Notes: generated by a model not told the origin, from the letters alone. A stretch of 19,843 bases of DNA from Hyphomicrobiales bacterium (GCA_017849395.1 JAFIHO010000184.1:1-19843); one strand, 5' to 3'. Positions 7,857 to 15,256 are shown, counted from the stretch's first letter. Made by a program: numbers and translations.

Positions 7857-8447
7857 ATGAGCGATCAGCCAGGTCCGCCGCCGGGCATGCCGGAGCGGCG
7901 CAAATATCAGCGGGTGCGGGTGTATATGCCGCGCCAGCTTTTCAATCCTCTCAATGAAAGCACCATCGACTGCAAGGTGCTGGATCTGTCGGCGGGCGGC
8001 GCGGCGGTGCAGGTCGATGGCGGTTTTCCGCTGGGCGACAAGTTCGTGCTTTACGTCACCGGCTTCGGCCGCTTCGAGGGCCGGGTGGTGCTGCATGAGA
8101 ATGGCGTGCTGCGGCTGGCCTTCACCATCGGCGAAACCAAGCAGAACCGGCTGAAGGACATGCTGGCCCTGTTCGTGGCGGAAGGCATCACTGGTATCAC
8201 AGAACAGCGCAGGCACAAGCGCGAGCCCGCCATCGGCACCGGCTTCATCGTGCGCGCCGACGGCCATCATGTAAAATGTGAAGTTCTGGACGTTTCGCTG
8301 GACGGCGTATCGCTGCGCACCAAGTCGCGGCCCGCGGTGGGCGAGATCGTCAATCTGGGCCGCAGCTGGGGCAAGGTGGTGCGCCATCACGAGGATGGCG
8401 TGGCGATCCAGTTCGTTCAGGTGGTGCAGGAAAGTAAGGCGGCTTGA
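7857..8447 (+). CDS. Tandem PilZ-domain protein (c-di-GMP receptor)
   Basis: 196 residues from the ATG at 7857, which has AGGGG five bases upstream. The frame is open further upstream, but that part is antisense to the kinase and not protein-like. Two PilZ domains are visible, each with both c-di-GMP binding motifs: the first has R15-K-Y-Q-R19 (RxxxR) and D43-L-S-A-G-G48 (DxSxxG); the second has R118-R-H-K-R122 and D145-V-S-L-D-G150. There is no signal peptide, membrane segment or output domain, so the protein is probably a soluble adaptor that responds to c-di-GMP by contacting a partner. Tandem PilZ proteins are known to affect motility, surface polysaccharide or stress responses. A link to the XrtA polysaccharide genes 5-11 kb away is plausible only by theme. 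A terminator follows at 8571-8599. Confidence 0.88.
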   Translation: MSDQPGPPPGMPERRKYQRVRVYMPRQLFNPLNESTIDCKVLDLSAGGAAVQVDGGFPLGDKFVLYVTGFGRFEGRVVLHENGVLRLAFTIGETKQNRLKDMLALFVAEGITGITEQRRHKREPAIGTGFIVRADGHHVKCEVLDVSLDGVSLRTKSRPAVGEIVNLGRSWGKVVRHHEDGVAIQFVQVVQESKAA

Positions 8448-8464
8448 ATTGGTTGCCCCCATCC

Positions 8465-8542
8465 GTCACAGCTCGGGTCGCCTCCGGCGACACCTCGCTG
8501 TGACACCTTCCCCCACCGATTGCTTCGCAATGTGGGGGAAGG
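8465..8542. repeat. REP-like intergenic palindromic element (two adjacent hairpins)
   Basis: The first hairpin has outer arms GTCACAGC (8465-8472) and GCTGTGAC (8497-8504), with a nested stem GTCGCC/GGCGAC (8477-8482, 8486-8491) around TCC. The second has CCTTCCCCCAC (8506-8516) pairing with GTGGGGGAAGG (8532-8542) and an inner ATTGC/GCAAT stem around TTC. Paired hairpins of this style, ending in GGGGAAGG-like arms, are typical dispersed intergenic repeats in alphaproteobacterial genomes. Only one copy is in this window, so its repeat nature is inferred from form. It lies between the pilZ stop and the pilZ terminator. Confidence 0.65.
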
Positions 8543-8570
8543 AAGTCCGAGTATGCTGAAAGCTGCGTAG

Positions 8571-8599
8571 CGCCCGCCTTTGGCGGGCGTTCTTTTTTT
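8571..8599 (+). terminator. Intrinsic terminator downstream of pilZ
   Basis: CGCCCGCC (8571-8578) pairs with GGCGGGCG (8582-8589) around TTT, followed directly by TTCTTTTTTT (8590-8599). This is a strong rho-independent terminator on the plus strand, about 120 bases after the pilZ stop, with the REP-like element in between. Confidence 0.88.
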
Positions 8600-8673
8600 G
8601 GCGTCAGGGGTTCGCCCATCCGCAGTTTGCGAAATAGACGGTGCGCTTCGATCCGCGCAGGATCGCTTTCGAG

Positions 8674-8753
8674 GCCGGTTGTCTCCGGCTTGTGAAAGGA
8701 GGGTTCCGGTGACGAACGATGCTCCACCCCAGGACTGAACGGGCCCGGGCCCG
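8674..8753 (+). promoter_or_regulatory. Structured leader with strong ribosome site and nine-codon frame
   Basis: A small stem (GCCGG 8674-8678, CCGGC 8685-8689) is followed by AAGGAGGG at 8696-8703, the strongest Shine-Dalgarno in the window. A GTG start lies at 8709, and the frame reads VTNDAPPQD before a TGA at 8736-8738. Directly after the TGA is a GGGCCC-GGGCCC self-complementary block at about 8741-8752. The reading frame after the TGA continues in phase into the small protein below. It is either a leader peptide with an attenuator-like hairpin or the broken 5' end of the small gene. Confidence 0.35.
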
Positions 8754-8771
8754 GATGATACGTCCAATCCA

Positions 8772-9026
8772 ATGGCTCCGGCGCCGCCGCCCCCGGCGGG
8801 CCGGAGCGCCTTTCGAGAAAGACCAGGCATGAAGTTCTTTGTTGATGACGACCTTGATGACGATGTCGCCCTGCCGGACCTGCGCGACGGGCTGGTGCCG
8901 GGCATGCCGGGTGTCGGCGATCATTGCCATTTCGCGGGCCGGAGTTATCCCTTCCGGCTGGATGGGCCCTGGATGACCATGCCGGGCGTCGATGTCCATT
9001 CCGCGGGACAGGCCACCCACCAATAG
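8772..9026 (+). CDS. Small hypothetical protein, possibly interrupted
   Basis: An 84-codon frame from ATG 8772, with a second possible start at 8829 (65 residues). I do not recognise the product. It has a proline-rich stretch (PAPPPPAG), then an acidic run DDDLDDD and a C-terminal half rich in Gly, Pro and Met; there is no signal peptide or membrane segment. Neither ATG has a good ribosome site. In contrast, a strong site with GTG at 8709 is in the same phase, separated by one TGA at 8736. Third positions are about three-quarters G or C in the 65-residue part. Terminators at 8571-8599 and 9045-9080 bound the unit on both sides, supporting a plus-strand transcript here. It could be a small protein, a pseudogene with a nonsense change, or a non-coding RNA. 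Confidence 0.4.
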   Translation: MAPAPPPPAGRSAFRERPGMKFFVDDDLDDDVALPDLRDGLVPGMPGVGDHCHFAGRSYPFRLDGPWMTMPGVDVHSAGQATHQ

Positions 9027-9044
9027 CCTTCATTCCCGATCCTG

Positions 9045-9080
9045 CGCCCGCCGGCAGCCATGCCGGCGGGCGTTTTGCTT
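9045..9080 (+). terminator. Intrinsic terminator after the small unit
   Basis: CGCCCGCCGGC (9045-9055) pairs perfectly with GCCGGCGGGCG (9062-9072) around a six-base loop, followed by TTTTGCTT. It lies 18 bases after the small frame's stop and 52 bases before the glycosyltransferase start, so the latter needs its own promoter. Confidence 0.8.
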
Positions 9081-9131
9081 GCGGCGGCCGGAAAGGTTGG
9101 GCTAACGCTTGTCGGATAGGTTCGGGGAATC

Positions 9132-10310
9132 ATGCGCATTCTGTTGCATCACCGGATCGCCTCGCGCGACGGGCAGGCGGTCCATCTGGAAGAACTGCAT
9201 GCCGCCCTGAAGCGGCAGGGGCACGAAACCCTGCTGGTCGGTCCGCCCAGCTTCGAGGCCACCGGCTTTGGCGGCTCCAGTTCGCTGGTGGACGGCATCA
9301 AGAAGATGCTGCCCGGCGCGGTCTATGAACTGCTGGAAGTCGCCTACAATGTGAAGGCCTGGCTGCGGTTGCGCGCGGCGGTGAAGGCGTTCAAGCCGGA
9401 TTTCATCTATGAGCGGTTCAGCCTGTTCCTGTTCGCGGGATTGTGGGTGCGGCGGGCGATGGGTCTGCCGCTGCTGTCCGAGATCAATGCACCCTTGTTC
9501 GAGGAACGGGCGAAGAATGACGGGCTGAAGCTGCATGGCCTGGGCCGCTGGGCGCAGCGCATGATCTGGAACAATGTCGATCATTGCCTGCCGGTGACCG
9601 GGGTGCTGGCCGACATGGTGGCGGGCTATGGCGTGCCGCGCGAGCGCATCACCGTCATCCCCAACGGCATCAATCCGGAACGCTTCGGCGCGGCGCCGGA
9701 CCTGAAGACGGCCAAGACGGCGCTGGGCCTGCCGCCCGAACGGATCGTGCTGGGCTTCACCGGCTTTGTGCGCGGCTGGAATGCGGTACACCGGCTGATC
9801 GATTTCGCGGCGCTGCACCGGGACAAATACGATCTGCATGTGCTGCTGGTGGGCGACGGGCCGGCGCGGCAGTCGCTGGAAGATCATGCGGCGAAGAAGG
9901 GCGTGGCGGACCGGCTGACCATTTCCGGTGTGGTGGAGCGCGATGACGTCGCCCGCTGGGTCGCGGCCTTTGACGTGGCGGTGCTGCCGGGCGTGACGCA
10001 TTATGCCTCGCCGCTGAAACTGTTCGAATATCTGCAACTGGGGCGCGCCATCGTCGCGCCTGACAGCGCGAACTTGCGCGAGATATTGACGGACGGAAAG
10101 AACGGGCTGCTGTTCGATCCCAGGCGCGAAGGCGCGATGGAAGAGGCGCTGATGACCCTGATCGGCGATGCGGCGTTGCGCGACCGGCTGGGTGAGGCGG
10201 CGAAGCAGGCGATAATTGAGCATTCGCTCACCTGGGGACGCAATGCCGAGCGGGTGGCGGAGATCGCGCAGCGGTTGATAGCGGCGAAGCGCGGCTTACG
10301 CCGACGCTAG
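9132..10310 (+). CDS. GT4-family glycosyltransferase (GT-B fold)
   Basis: 392 residues. The N-terminal half starts MRILLHHRIASRDGQAVHL, the acceptor-side fold with the glycine turn typical of GT4 enzymes. The C-terminal Rossmann-like half has VIPNGINPERF (175-185), LGFTGFVRGWN (207-217), LLVGDGPAR (238-246) and SPLKLFEYLQLGRAIVAPD (293-311). The last is the nucleotide-sugar site with the conserved Glu at 299; the first Glu of the classic EX7E pair is replaced, as in many GT4 subfamilies. It is likely a cytoplasmic enzyme adding a sugar to a lipid-linked glycan. Nearness to the XrtA exopolysaccharide operon suggests a role in the same polymer, although the emr pair intervenes. GGGGAA at 9124-9129 is close to the ATG. 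Its stop interlocks with that of emrB. Confidence 0.87.
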   Translation: MRILLHHRIASRDGQAVHLEELHAALKRQGHETLLVGPPSFEATGFGGSSSLVDGIKKMLPGAVYELLEVAYNVKAWLRLRAAVKAFKPDFIYERFSLFLFAGLWVRRAMGLPLLSEINAPLFEERAKNDGLKLHGLGRWAQRMIWNNVDHCLPVTGVLADMVAGYGVPRERITVIPNGINPERFGAAPDLKTAKTALGLPPERIVLGFTGFVRGWNAVHRLIDFAALHRDKYDLHVLLVGDGPARQSLEDHAAKKGVADRLTISGVVERDDVARWVAAFDVAVLPGVTHYASPLKLFEYLQLGRAIVAPDSANLREILTDGKNGLLFDPRREGAMEEALMTLIGDAALRDRLGEAAKQAIIEHSLTWGRNAERVAEIAQRLIAAKRGLRRR

Positions 10311-11860
10311 TGCGCCAGGTAGACCTTTGACGGTCCCTTGGGGCGGGGGATCAGCCAGATGCCGACTGCGGCTATGGCGATGATGACCGCCAGAATCTGC
10401 GACATGTGATTGGTGGCGAGCATGGTGCTTTGCTGCTGCACCATGCCGTCCAGGATGCGGACCGCTTCGGCATGGCTGTGGCCGCCGCCCTGGAATCCTG
10501 CCAGCAACTCCTGCGGGCGTTGCAGATTGCCTACGACATCGACCCGTGTCTCGCGGATGGAGGAATTCCAGGCTGACACGACCAGTGCGGTGGCGATGGC
10601 GCTGGCGATGGTGCGCAGGAAGTTGATGAGGCCCGAAGCCGATGCGGTTTCCGCCGGTTTCACGGCTGCCATGGAAAGCGTCATCAGTGGCACGAAGAAC
10701 AGCGGTATCCCTACGCCCATCGCAAGCTGCGGCAGGATCATCTCGTTGAAGCCGATATTGGTGGCATAGCCTGTGCGCCACCAGATCACCGCCGACAGGA
10801 TGGCGAGGCCCGACGACATCATCAGGCGCGGATCGATGCGCGACATCATTCCGGCGGCGATGGGCGCGACGACGATGCCCAGTATGCCCTGGAAGGCGAG
10901 GATGTAGCCCGACAGGGTGGCGGTGTAACCCATGTTGATCTGAAGCCAGAGCGGCAAGAGCACGATGGAGGCAAAGAACGCGCCGAAGGTCAGCGTCATC
11001 GCCAGGGCACAGACGGTGAAGGTGCGGTGTCGAAACACCCGCAAATCCACCACCGGGGCACGGTCGGTCATTTCCCAGATCACGAACACCACGAAGCCGA
11101 TCACCGCGATGGCGAACAGGGTGAGGATGAAGCTGGAGGCGAACCAGTCATGGTTTTCGCCATTGTCCAGCATGATCTGCAGCGCGCCGACCCACAGAGC
11201 CAGCAGGATCATGCCGACATAGTCGATGGGCTGTTTCACGCGCTGGGTCTCGCGAGTGTGCAGCAGCCGCCAGGCCGCGAAGCCGCACAGGGCGCAGACC
11301 GGAATGTTGATGTAGAAGGCCCAGCGCCAGCCGATCGTGTCGGCCAGGGTGCCGCCCAGGATCGGTCCCGCGATGGGGGCAAGGATGGTGGTCATCATCC
11401 ACAGGCCCATCGCCATTTCGACCTTGGCGGGCGGCGCGATGCGCAAGATCAGGGTTTGCGCCATGGGCATCAGCGGTCCGCCCGCCAATCCTTGCAGCAC
11501 CCGGAAGAACACCAGCATCTGCAACGATGTGGCCAGGCCGCAGGCGGCGGAGAAAATCGTGAAGCCCGCGATGGCGAGCAGGAACATGCGCACCACGCCG
11601 AAGCGCGAGGCCAGCCAGCCCGACAGGGGCACGGTGAAGGCTTCGGCCACGGCGTAGGAGGTGATGGCCCAGGTGCCTTCATGCGGCGAAGCGGCGAAGG
11701 CGCCCGCGATATGGGGAATTGCGACATTGACAATGGTCGTGTCGAGAATTGACACGAACGTGGCGAGCGACAGCACGAAGATCGCCGCGGCCAGGCTGAC
11801 GCCTTCCATGGTCGGGGTGCTGCGCCGGTCCACCACGGCTCGGGGCCTGGAATGCTCCAT
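10307..11860 (-). CDS. emrB: DHA2-family multidrug efflux permease, EmrB type
   Basis: 517 residues from the ATG at 11860; a TTG 15 codons upstream is possible but less likely. About 14 membrane segments are expected for this Major Facilitator subfamily (drug:H+ antiporter 2). Motifs seen are LDTTIVNVAIP (39-49), the DHA2 signature in the first membrane segment, GWLASRFGVVRMF (81-93, motif A), RVLQGLAGGPLMP (120-132, motif B) and the GPILGG...GWRWAFYINIP block (motif C and the following loop). EmrB works with the membrane-fusion protein EmrA and an outer-membrane TolC-like channel to expel hydrophobic toxins. Here emrA diverges from it across 154 bases instead of preceding it in an operon, and no TolC or MarR/TetR-type gene is in the window. 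The substrate is unknown. Confidence 0.92.
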   Translation of the reverse strand: MEHSRPRAVVDRRSTPTMEGVSLAAAIFVLSLATFVSILDTTIVNVAIPHIAGAFAASPHEGTWAITSYAVAEAFTVPLSGWLASRFGVVRMFLLAIAGFTIFSAACGLATSLQMLVFFRVLQGLAGGPLMPMAQTLILRIAPPAKVEMAMGLWMMTTILAPIAGPILGGTLADTIGWRWAFYINIPVCALCGFAAWRLLHTRETQRVKQPIDYVGMILLALWVGALQIMLDNGENHDWFASSFILTLFAIAVIGFVVFVIWEMTDRAPVVDLRVFRHRTFTVCALAMTLTFGAFFASIVLLPLWLQINMGYTATLSGYILAFQGILGIVVAPIAAGMMSRIDPRLMMSSGLAILSAVIWWRTGYATNIGFNEMILPQLAMGVGIPLFFVPLMTLSMAAVKPAETASASGLINFLRTIASAIATALVVSAWNSSIRETRVDVVGNLQRPQELLAGFQGGGHSHAEAVRILDGMVQQQSTMLATNHMSQILAVIIAIAAVGIWLIPRPKGPSKVYLAH

Positions 11861-11902
11861 GGCGGGTCTTCCGCTGCAGTCCCTTGAAAAATGCCCGGTA
11901 AA

Positions 11903-11919
11903 CAAGGCGTTTCGCCTTG
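11903..11919. promoter_or_regulatory. Palindrome in the emrB-emrA divergent promoter region
   Basis: CAAGGCG (11903-11909) and CGCCTTG (11913-11919) are perfect 7-base arms around TTT, near the emrB side of the 154-base gap between the divergent emrB and emrA starts. A shared operator for a local repressor would fit this position; a small hairpin in the emrB leader is the alternative. No clear -35/-10 pair could be assigned for either gene. Confidence 0.35.
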
Positions 11920-12014
11920 CGCGGGGCGCCAGCCTTTACGTGATCTTTACGCCATTGCGGCTAAAAAAATGGCTAACAGCGCCGCGCAAAAAACGGGACG
12001 GTTGGGTAGCGAAG

Positions 12015-13331
12015 ATGGGCTATAGCGGGCCGATAGATACGCTGGGTGCGACCCGTCCGGTCGACCCGGAAGCGGATGCCGCGGATCGCCGCGCCAAATG
12101 GCGCAGGCGGCTGTTGTTCGGATTCTTTGTCGTGCTGGTGTTGATCGCGTCCGCTGTGGGGGTGCGCATGTTCGACCAGTATCAGCGTTTCGTCACCACC
12201 GACGACGCCTATGTCGATGCACAGGTTGCGGAAGTTGCGCCCCTGATCGACGGCACGATCGCCGAAGTGGCGGTGCATGATACGCAGAGCGTGAAGCGCG
12301 GCGATCTGTTGCTGAAGTTGGATCGCGCCGATGCCCAGCTGATGGTGGATCAGGCGCGCGCCATTTACGAACAGGCCGTGCGCCGGGTGGAGCAGGGCAT
12401 GGCCAATGTCCATGCGGCGGAGGCCGGTCTGGCGGCGCGGCAATCCGATCTGGCGCGCGCGACCCTGGACTTCAAGCGGCGCGACAGCCTGGCAAGGACC
12501 GGCGCGGTGTCGGGTGAGGAGATTTCCGCCGCCCGCAATGCGCTGGAGAATGCGCGGTCGGGCGTGGCCATGGCCGAACAGGCGCTGGCGGCGCAGCAGG
12601 CGCTGGTCGGCGGCGCGGAGGTGGAGCAGAATCCCGAAGTGCGCGCCGCCAAGGCTGCGCTGGACCGTGCCGAACTGGATTTGAAGCGTACCGAGGTTCG
12701 CAGTCCGCTGGACGGCATCGTGGCGCAGAACAAGGCGCAGATCGGCCAGCGCGTGCGCAACGGCATGCCGTTGATGAGCGTGGTGCCGGTGCATGACGCG
12801 CATGTGAACGCCAATTTCAAGGAAGTGCAGCTTGACCGCATCCGGCCCGGCCAGAAGGTGACGCTGACATCCGATCTGTATGGCAAGTCGGTCGTGTATC
12901 ACGGCAAGGTTGCGGGAGTCAGCGGCGGCACGGGTGCGGCCTTTGCCGTCATCCCGGCCCAGAACGCCACCGGCAACTGGATCAAGGTCGTGCAACGCCT
13001 GCCGGTGCGCATTGCGCTCGATCCCGCCGAACTGGCGAAGAAGCCGCTGCGCGTCGGTTTGTCCATGACGGTGACGGTCGATCTGGAGGCGGATGCCAAA
13101 CCGGTTCGGGCAGCGCCTGCGCCTGCCAAGCCGAAGCCTGCGCCGGTGGCGGCGAAGAAGCCCACGCCGTTTTTCGCGGAAAAGCCGATGCCGAAAGTGC
13201 CGCTGGGTGCGTTCGTGATCGATCCGGTGACGCCGCCCAAGACGCAGGCTGCGCCTGCGCCGAAGGCCGCGGAGGCCGCGCCGGTGAAGGATGCGGCGGC
13301 GCCGCTGCTGCGGACGGCTGTGAGTTACTGA
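12015..13331 (+). CDS. emrA: HlyD-family membrane fusion protein, EmrA type
   Basis: 438 residues from the ATG at 12015; the longer open frame upstream is antisense to emrB. The order is: short cytoplasmic N-terminus, one membrane helix (about 33-50), the biotinyl-lipoyl half-motif TTDDAYVDAQVAEVAP (61-76), an Ala-rich coiled-coil hairpin (about 105-225), the returning lipoyl half (RSPLDGIVAQN, 229-239) and a beta-barrel with FKEVQLDRIRPGQ (268-280) and PAQNATGNWIKVVQRLPVRI (314-333), which is close to EmrA. It should bridge EmrB to an outer-membrane channel. Oddity: after about residue 360 there is a tail of nearly 80 residues rich in Ala, Pro and Lys, absent from classical EmrA. There is no strong ribosome site. 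Its stop overlaps the convergent amidotransferase gene by seven bases. Confidence 0.9.
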   Translation: MGYSGPIDTLGATRPVDPEADAADRRAKWRRRLLFGFFVVLVLIASAVGVRMFDQYQRFVTTDDAYVDAQVAEVAPLIDGTIAEVAVHDTQSVKRGDLLLKLDRADAQLMVDQARAIYEQAVRRVEQGMANVHAAEAGLAARQSDLARATLDFKRRDSLARTGAVSGEEISAARNALENARSGVAMAEQALAAQQALVGGAEVEQNPEVRAAKAALDRAELDLKRTEVRSPLDGIVAQNKAQIGQRVRNGMPLMSVVPVHDAHVNANFKEVQLDRIRPGQKVTLTSDLYGKSVVYHGKVAGVSGGTGAAFAVIPAQNATGNWIKVVQRLPVRIALDPAELAKKPLRVGLSMTVTVDLEADAKPVRAAPAPAKPKPAPVAAKKPTPFFAEKPMPKVPLGAFVIDPVTPPKTQAAPAPKAAEAAPVKDAAAPLLRTAVSY

Positions 13332-15253
13332 GCCGCTTCGAACGCTGCCGAGAAGCTCGGCGCCGTGTGTACCCGCGTCAGGAAATGATGGAACATCCAG
13401 AGCTGCCACAGGATGCGGCTATGGTCGCGCTGGCCGCGGCGATGCTGCGTCAGAAGTGACATCACCGTCGCCATGTTGAACAGGCCGCAATCGGCCAGGC
13501 CGCCGGGCGCATTCAGGTCATGCTCGAATTCGGTGCCCATCTGGCCCGCCATCCAGGCGGCGAGAGGGATGGAGAAGCCCTGCTTGGGACGATAGAGGAT
13601 GTCGGCGGGCACAAGCCGTTCCAGCGCCTTCTTCAGCAGGAATTTGCCCTGGCCCTGGTTGATCTTCATGTCGGCGGGCAGGCCCAGCGCCCAGTCCGCG
13701 AAGCTGTGATCCAGCATCGGCACGCGGGTTTCCAGGCTGGCCGACATGGCGGTGCGGTCCACCTTCATCAGGATGTCGCCCGGCAGCCAGGTTTTCAGAT
13801 CGACATATTGCGCGCGGGTCAGAACATCGTCGCCCGGCGCTTCGTCGAAATAGCGCGCGATGGTGTCGGCGGAACTGTAGCCCTGCAGCTCGCTTTTCAG
13901 CCGCGCCGAGAACAGCACGCCGCGCGTGCTGTCGTCCGCGACCGACAGGTTCGAGAAGAAGCCGTGCGCGGTGTCCAGGCTGAGTTCGTGGAAGGTGTGG
14001 CGGGCGCGCAGGAAACGCGGCGCCCAGTCCATCTGCGGATAAAGGCTGGCCAAGAGGCCGAACAGCGGACCGCGCACCGATTGCGGCAGCAGGGCGCGCA
14101 AGGATTCCTCGCGCGCGTGAAAACGGTAGCGGCGATAACCCGCGAACAATTCATCGCCCGCATCGCCGGACAGGGCGACGGTCACATCCTCGCGCGCCAG
14201 GCGGCACAGTTGCAGCGTGGGCAAGGCGGAACTGTCGCCGAACGGTTCGTCGAAGATGACGGGCAGACTGCGCACCGCATCCACGTCATTGATGTCCACC
14301 GTCTTGATGCGGTGGACCGCCTTGTATTGCTGCGCCACGCGGCTGGCATATTCGGTTTCGTCGAATGCCTTTTCCTGGAAGCCGATGGTGAAGCAGCGGA
14401 TCGGGGTGGGGCTGGCCTTGGCCATCAGCGCGGTGGTGCCGCTGGAATCCACGCCGCCCGACAGGAAGGCGCCGATCGGCACATCCGACACCATCTGCAT
14501 TTTCACGGCGGCCTGGAGCCGGTCGATCAACTCGCCGGCGCGTTCTTCCGTGGTGCCGGTGGAGGGCGTCGGTGTGGGCGACCAGTAGAGCGATGAACGC
14601 GGCGCGGCGCCGCGGCGGAAGGCGATCATGCCGCCCGCGGGCACCTTCTTCACATCCGCATAGATGGAGCGCGGCTCGGCGACATAGCCCAGGGCGAAAA
14701 AATCCTCGACGCTTTGCGGATCGATGGCGCGGCGGAGCTGCGGATGCACCAGCAGCGCCTTCAGTTCGGAACCGAAAATCAGCCCGCCATCGTCCAGCAG
14801 CGAATAATAGAGCGGCTTTTCGCCCAGACGGTCGCGCACCAGATGAATGGATTGGTTCGCGCTGTCCCAGATGGCGAAGGCGAACTGGCCGGTCAGGCGG
14901 GAGACGCTGGCTTCGCCCCATTCCTCCCAGGCCTGGATGATGACCTCGGTGTCGGAACGGGTGGCGAAATGGCGGCCCTTTGCTTCAAGCTCGCCGCGCA
15001 ATTCGCGGAAATTGTAAATCTCGCCGTTGAACACGATCTGGAAACGGCCGTCGGCGCTGGGTTTGGGCTGGTGGCCGCCCGGCGAGAGGTCGATGATGGC
15101 GAGGCGGCGATGGCCCAATCCGATGCCGGGCGCGAAGAAGAAGCCGTCGCCATCGGGGCCGCGATGGGCGATGGCGGCGTTCATCGCGCGCAGGACCGGA
15201 CGGTCCGGCGTGCGCGCCGTCTTGGTGTCGAACCAGCCAGAGATGCCGCACAT
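13325..15253 (-). CDS. asnB: XrtA-associated amidotransferase (asparagine synthase-like)
   Basis: 642 residues. The N-terminal class II glutamine amidotransferase domain starts with the catalytic Cys2 (MCGISGWFD) and carries HRGPDGDG (30-37), FNGEIYN (75-81) and DRLGEKPLYY (141-150). The C-terminal ATP-pyrophosphatase domain has the P-loop SGGVDSS (265-271) and ALSGDAGDELFAGYRRY further on. All key residues for glutamine-dependent amidation are present. Length and position directly after xrtA match the exosortase A system-associated amidotransferase 1 subfamily (TIGR03108), thought to amidate a sugar or precursor of the exopolysaccharide rather than to make free asparagine. The start lies 3 bases after the xrtA stop, so translation is probably coupled. 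It is the last gene of the operon and runs into the emrA 3' end with no terminator between. Confidence 0.9.
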   Translation of the reverse strand: MCGISGWFDTKTARTPDRPVLRAMNAAIAHRGPDGDGFFFAPGIGLGHRRLAIIDLSPGGHQPKPSADGRFQIVFNGEIYNFRELRGELEAKGRHFATRSDTEVIIQAWEEWGEASVSRLTGQFAFAIWDSANQSIHLVRDRLGEKPLYYSLLDDGGLIFGSELKALLVHPQLRRAIDPQSVEDFFALGYVAEPRSIYADVKKVPAGGMIAFRRGAAPRSSLYWSPTPTPSTGTTEERAGELIDRLQAAVKMQMVSDVPIGAFLSGGVDSSGTTALMAKASPTPIRCFTIGFQEKAFDETEYASRVAQQYKAVHRIKTVDINDVDAVRSLPVIFDEPFGDSSALPTLQLCRLAREDVTVALSGDAGDELFAGYRRYRFHAREESLRALLPQSVRGPLFGLLASLYPQMDWAPRFLRARHTFHELSLDTAHGFFSNLSVADDSTRGVLFSARLKSELQGYSSADTIARYFDEAPGDDVLTRAQYVDLKTWLPGDILMKVDRTAMSASLETRVPMLDHSFADWALGLPADMKINQGQGKFLLKKALERLVPADILYRPKQGFSIPLAAWMAGQMGTEFEHDLNAPGGLADCGLFNMATVMSLLTQHRRGQRDHSRILWQLWMFHHFLTRVHTAPSFSAAFEAAQ

Positions 15254-15256
15254 GGT

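Noticed and set aside
8736..8738. In-frame TGA as a selenocysteine codon
   Set aside because: The following GC-rich repeat does not resemble a bacterial SECIS element, and no selenoprotein family or selenocysteine gene is seen. A nonsense change or leader peptide is simpler.
8604..9023. 139-codon minus-strand frame opposite the small plus-strand unit
   Set aside because: The strong ribosome site and both terminators belong to the plus strand, and the minus product shows no coherent features. It cannot be fully excluded without comparative data.
13520..14596. 358-codon plus-strand frame
   Set aside because: Antisense to the amidotransferase and rich in Arg, Gln and His as expected for a shadow.
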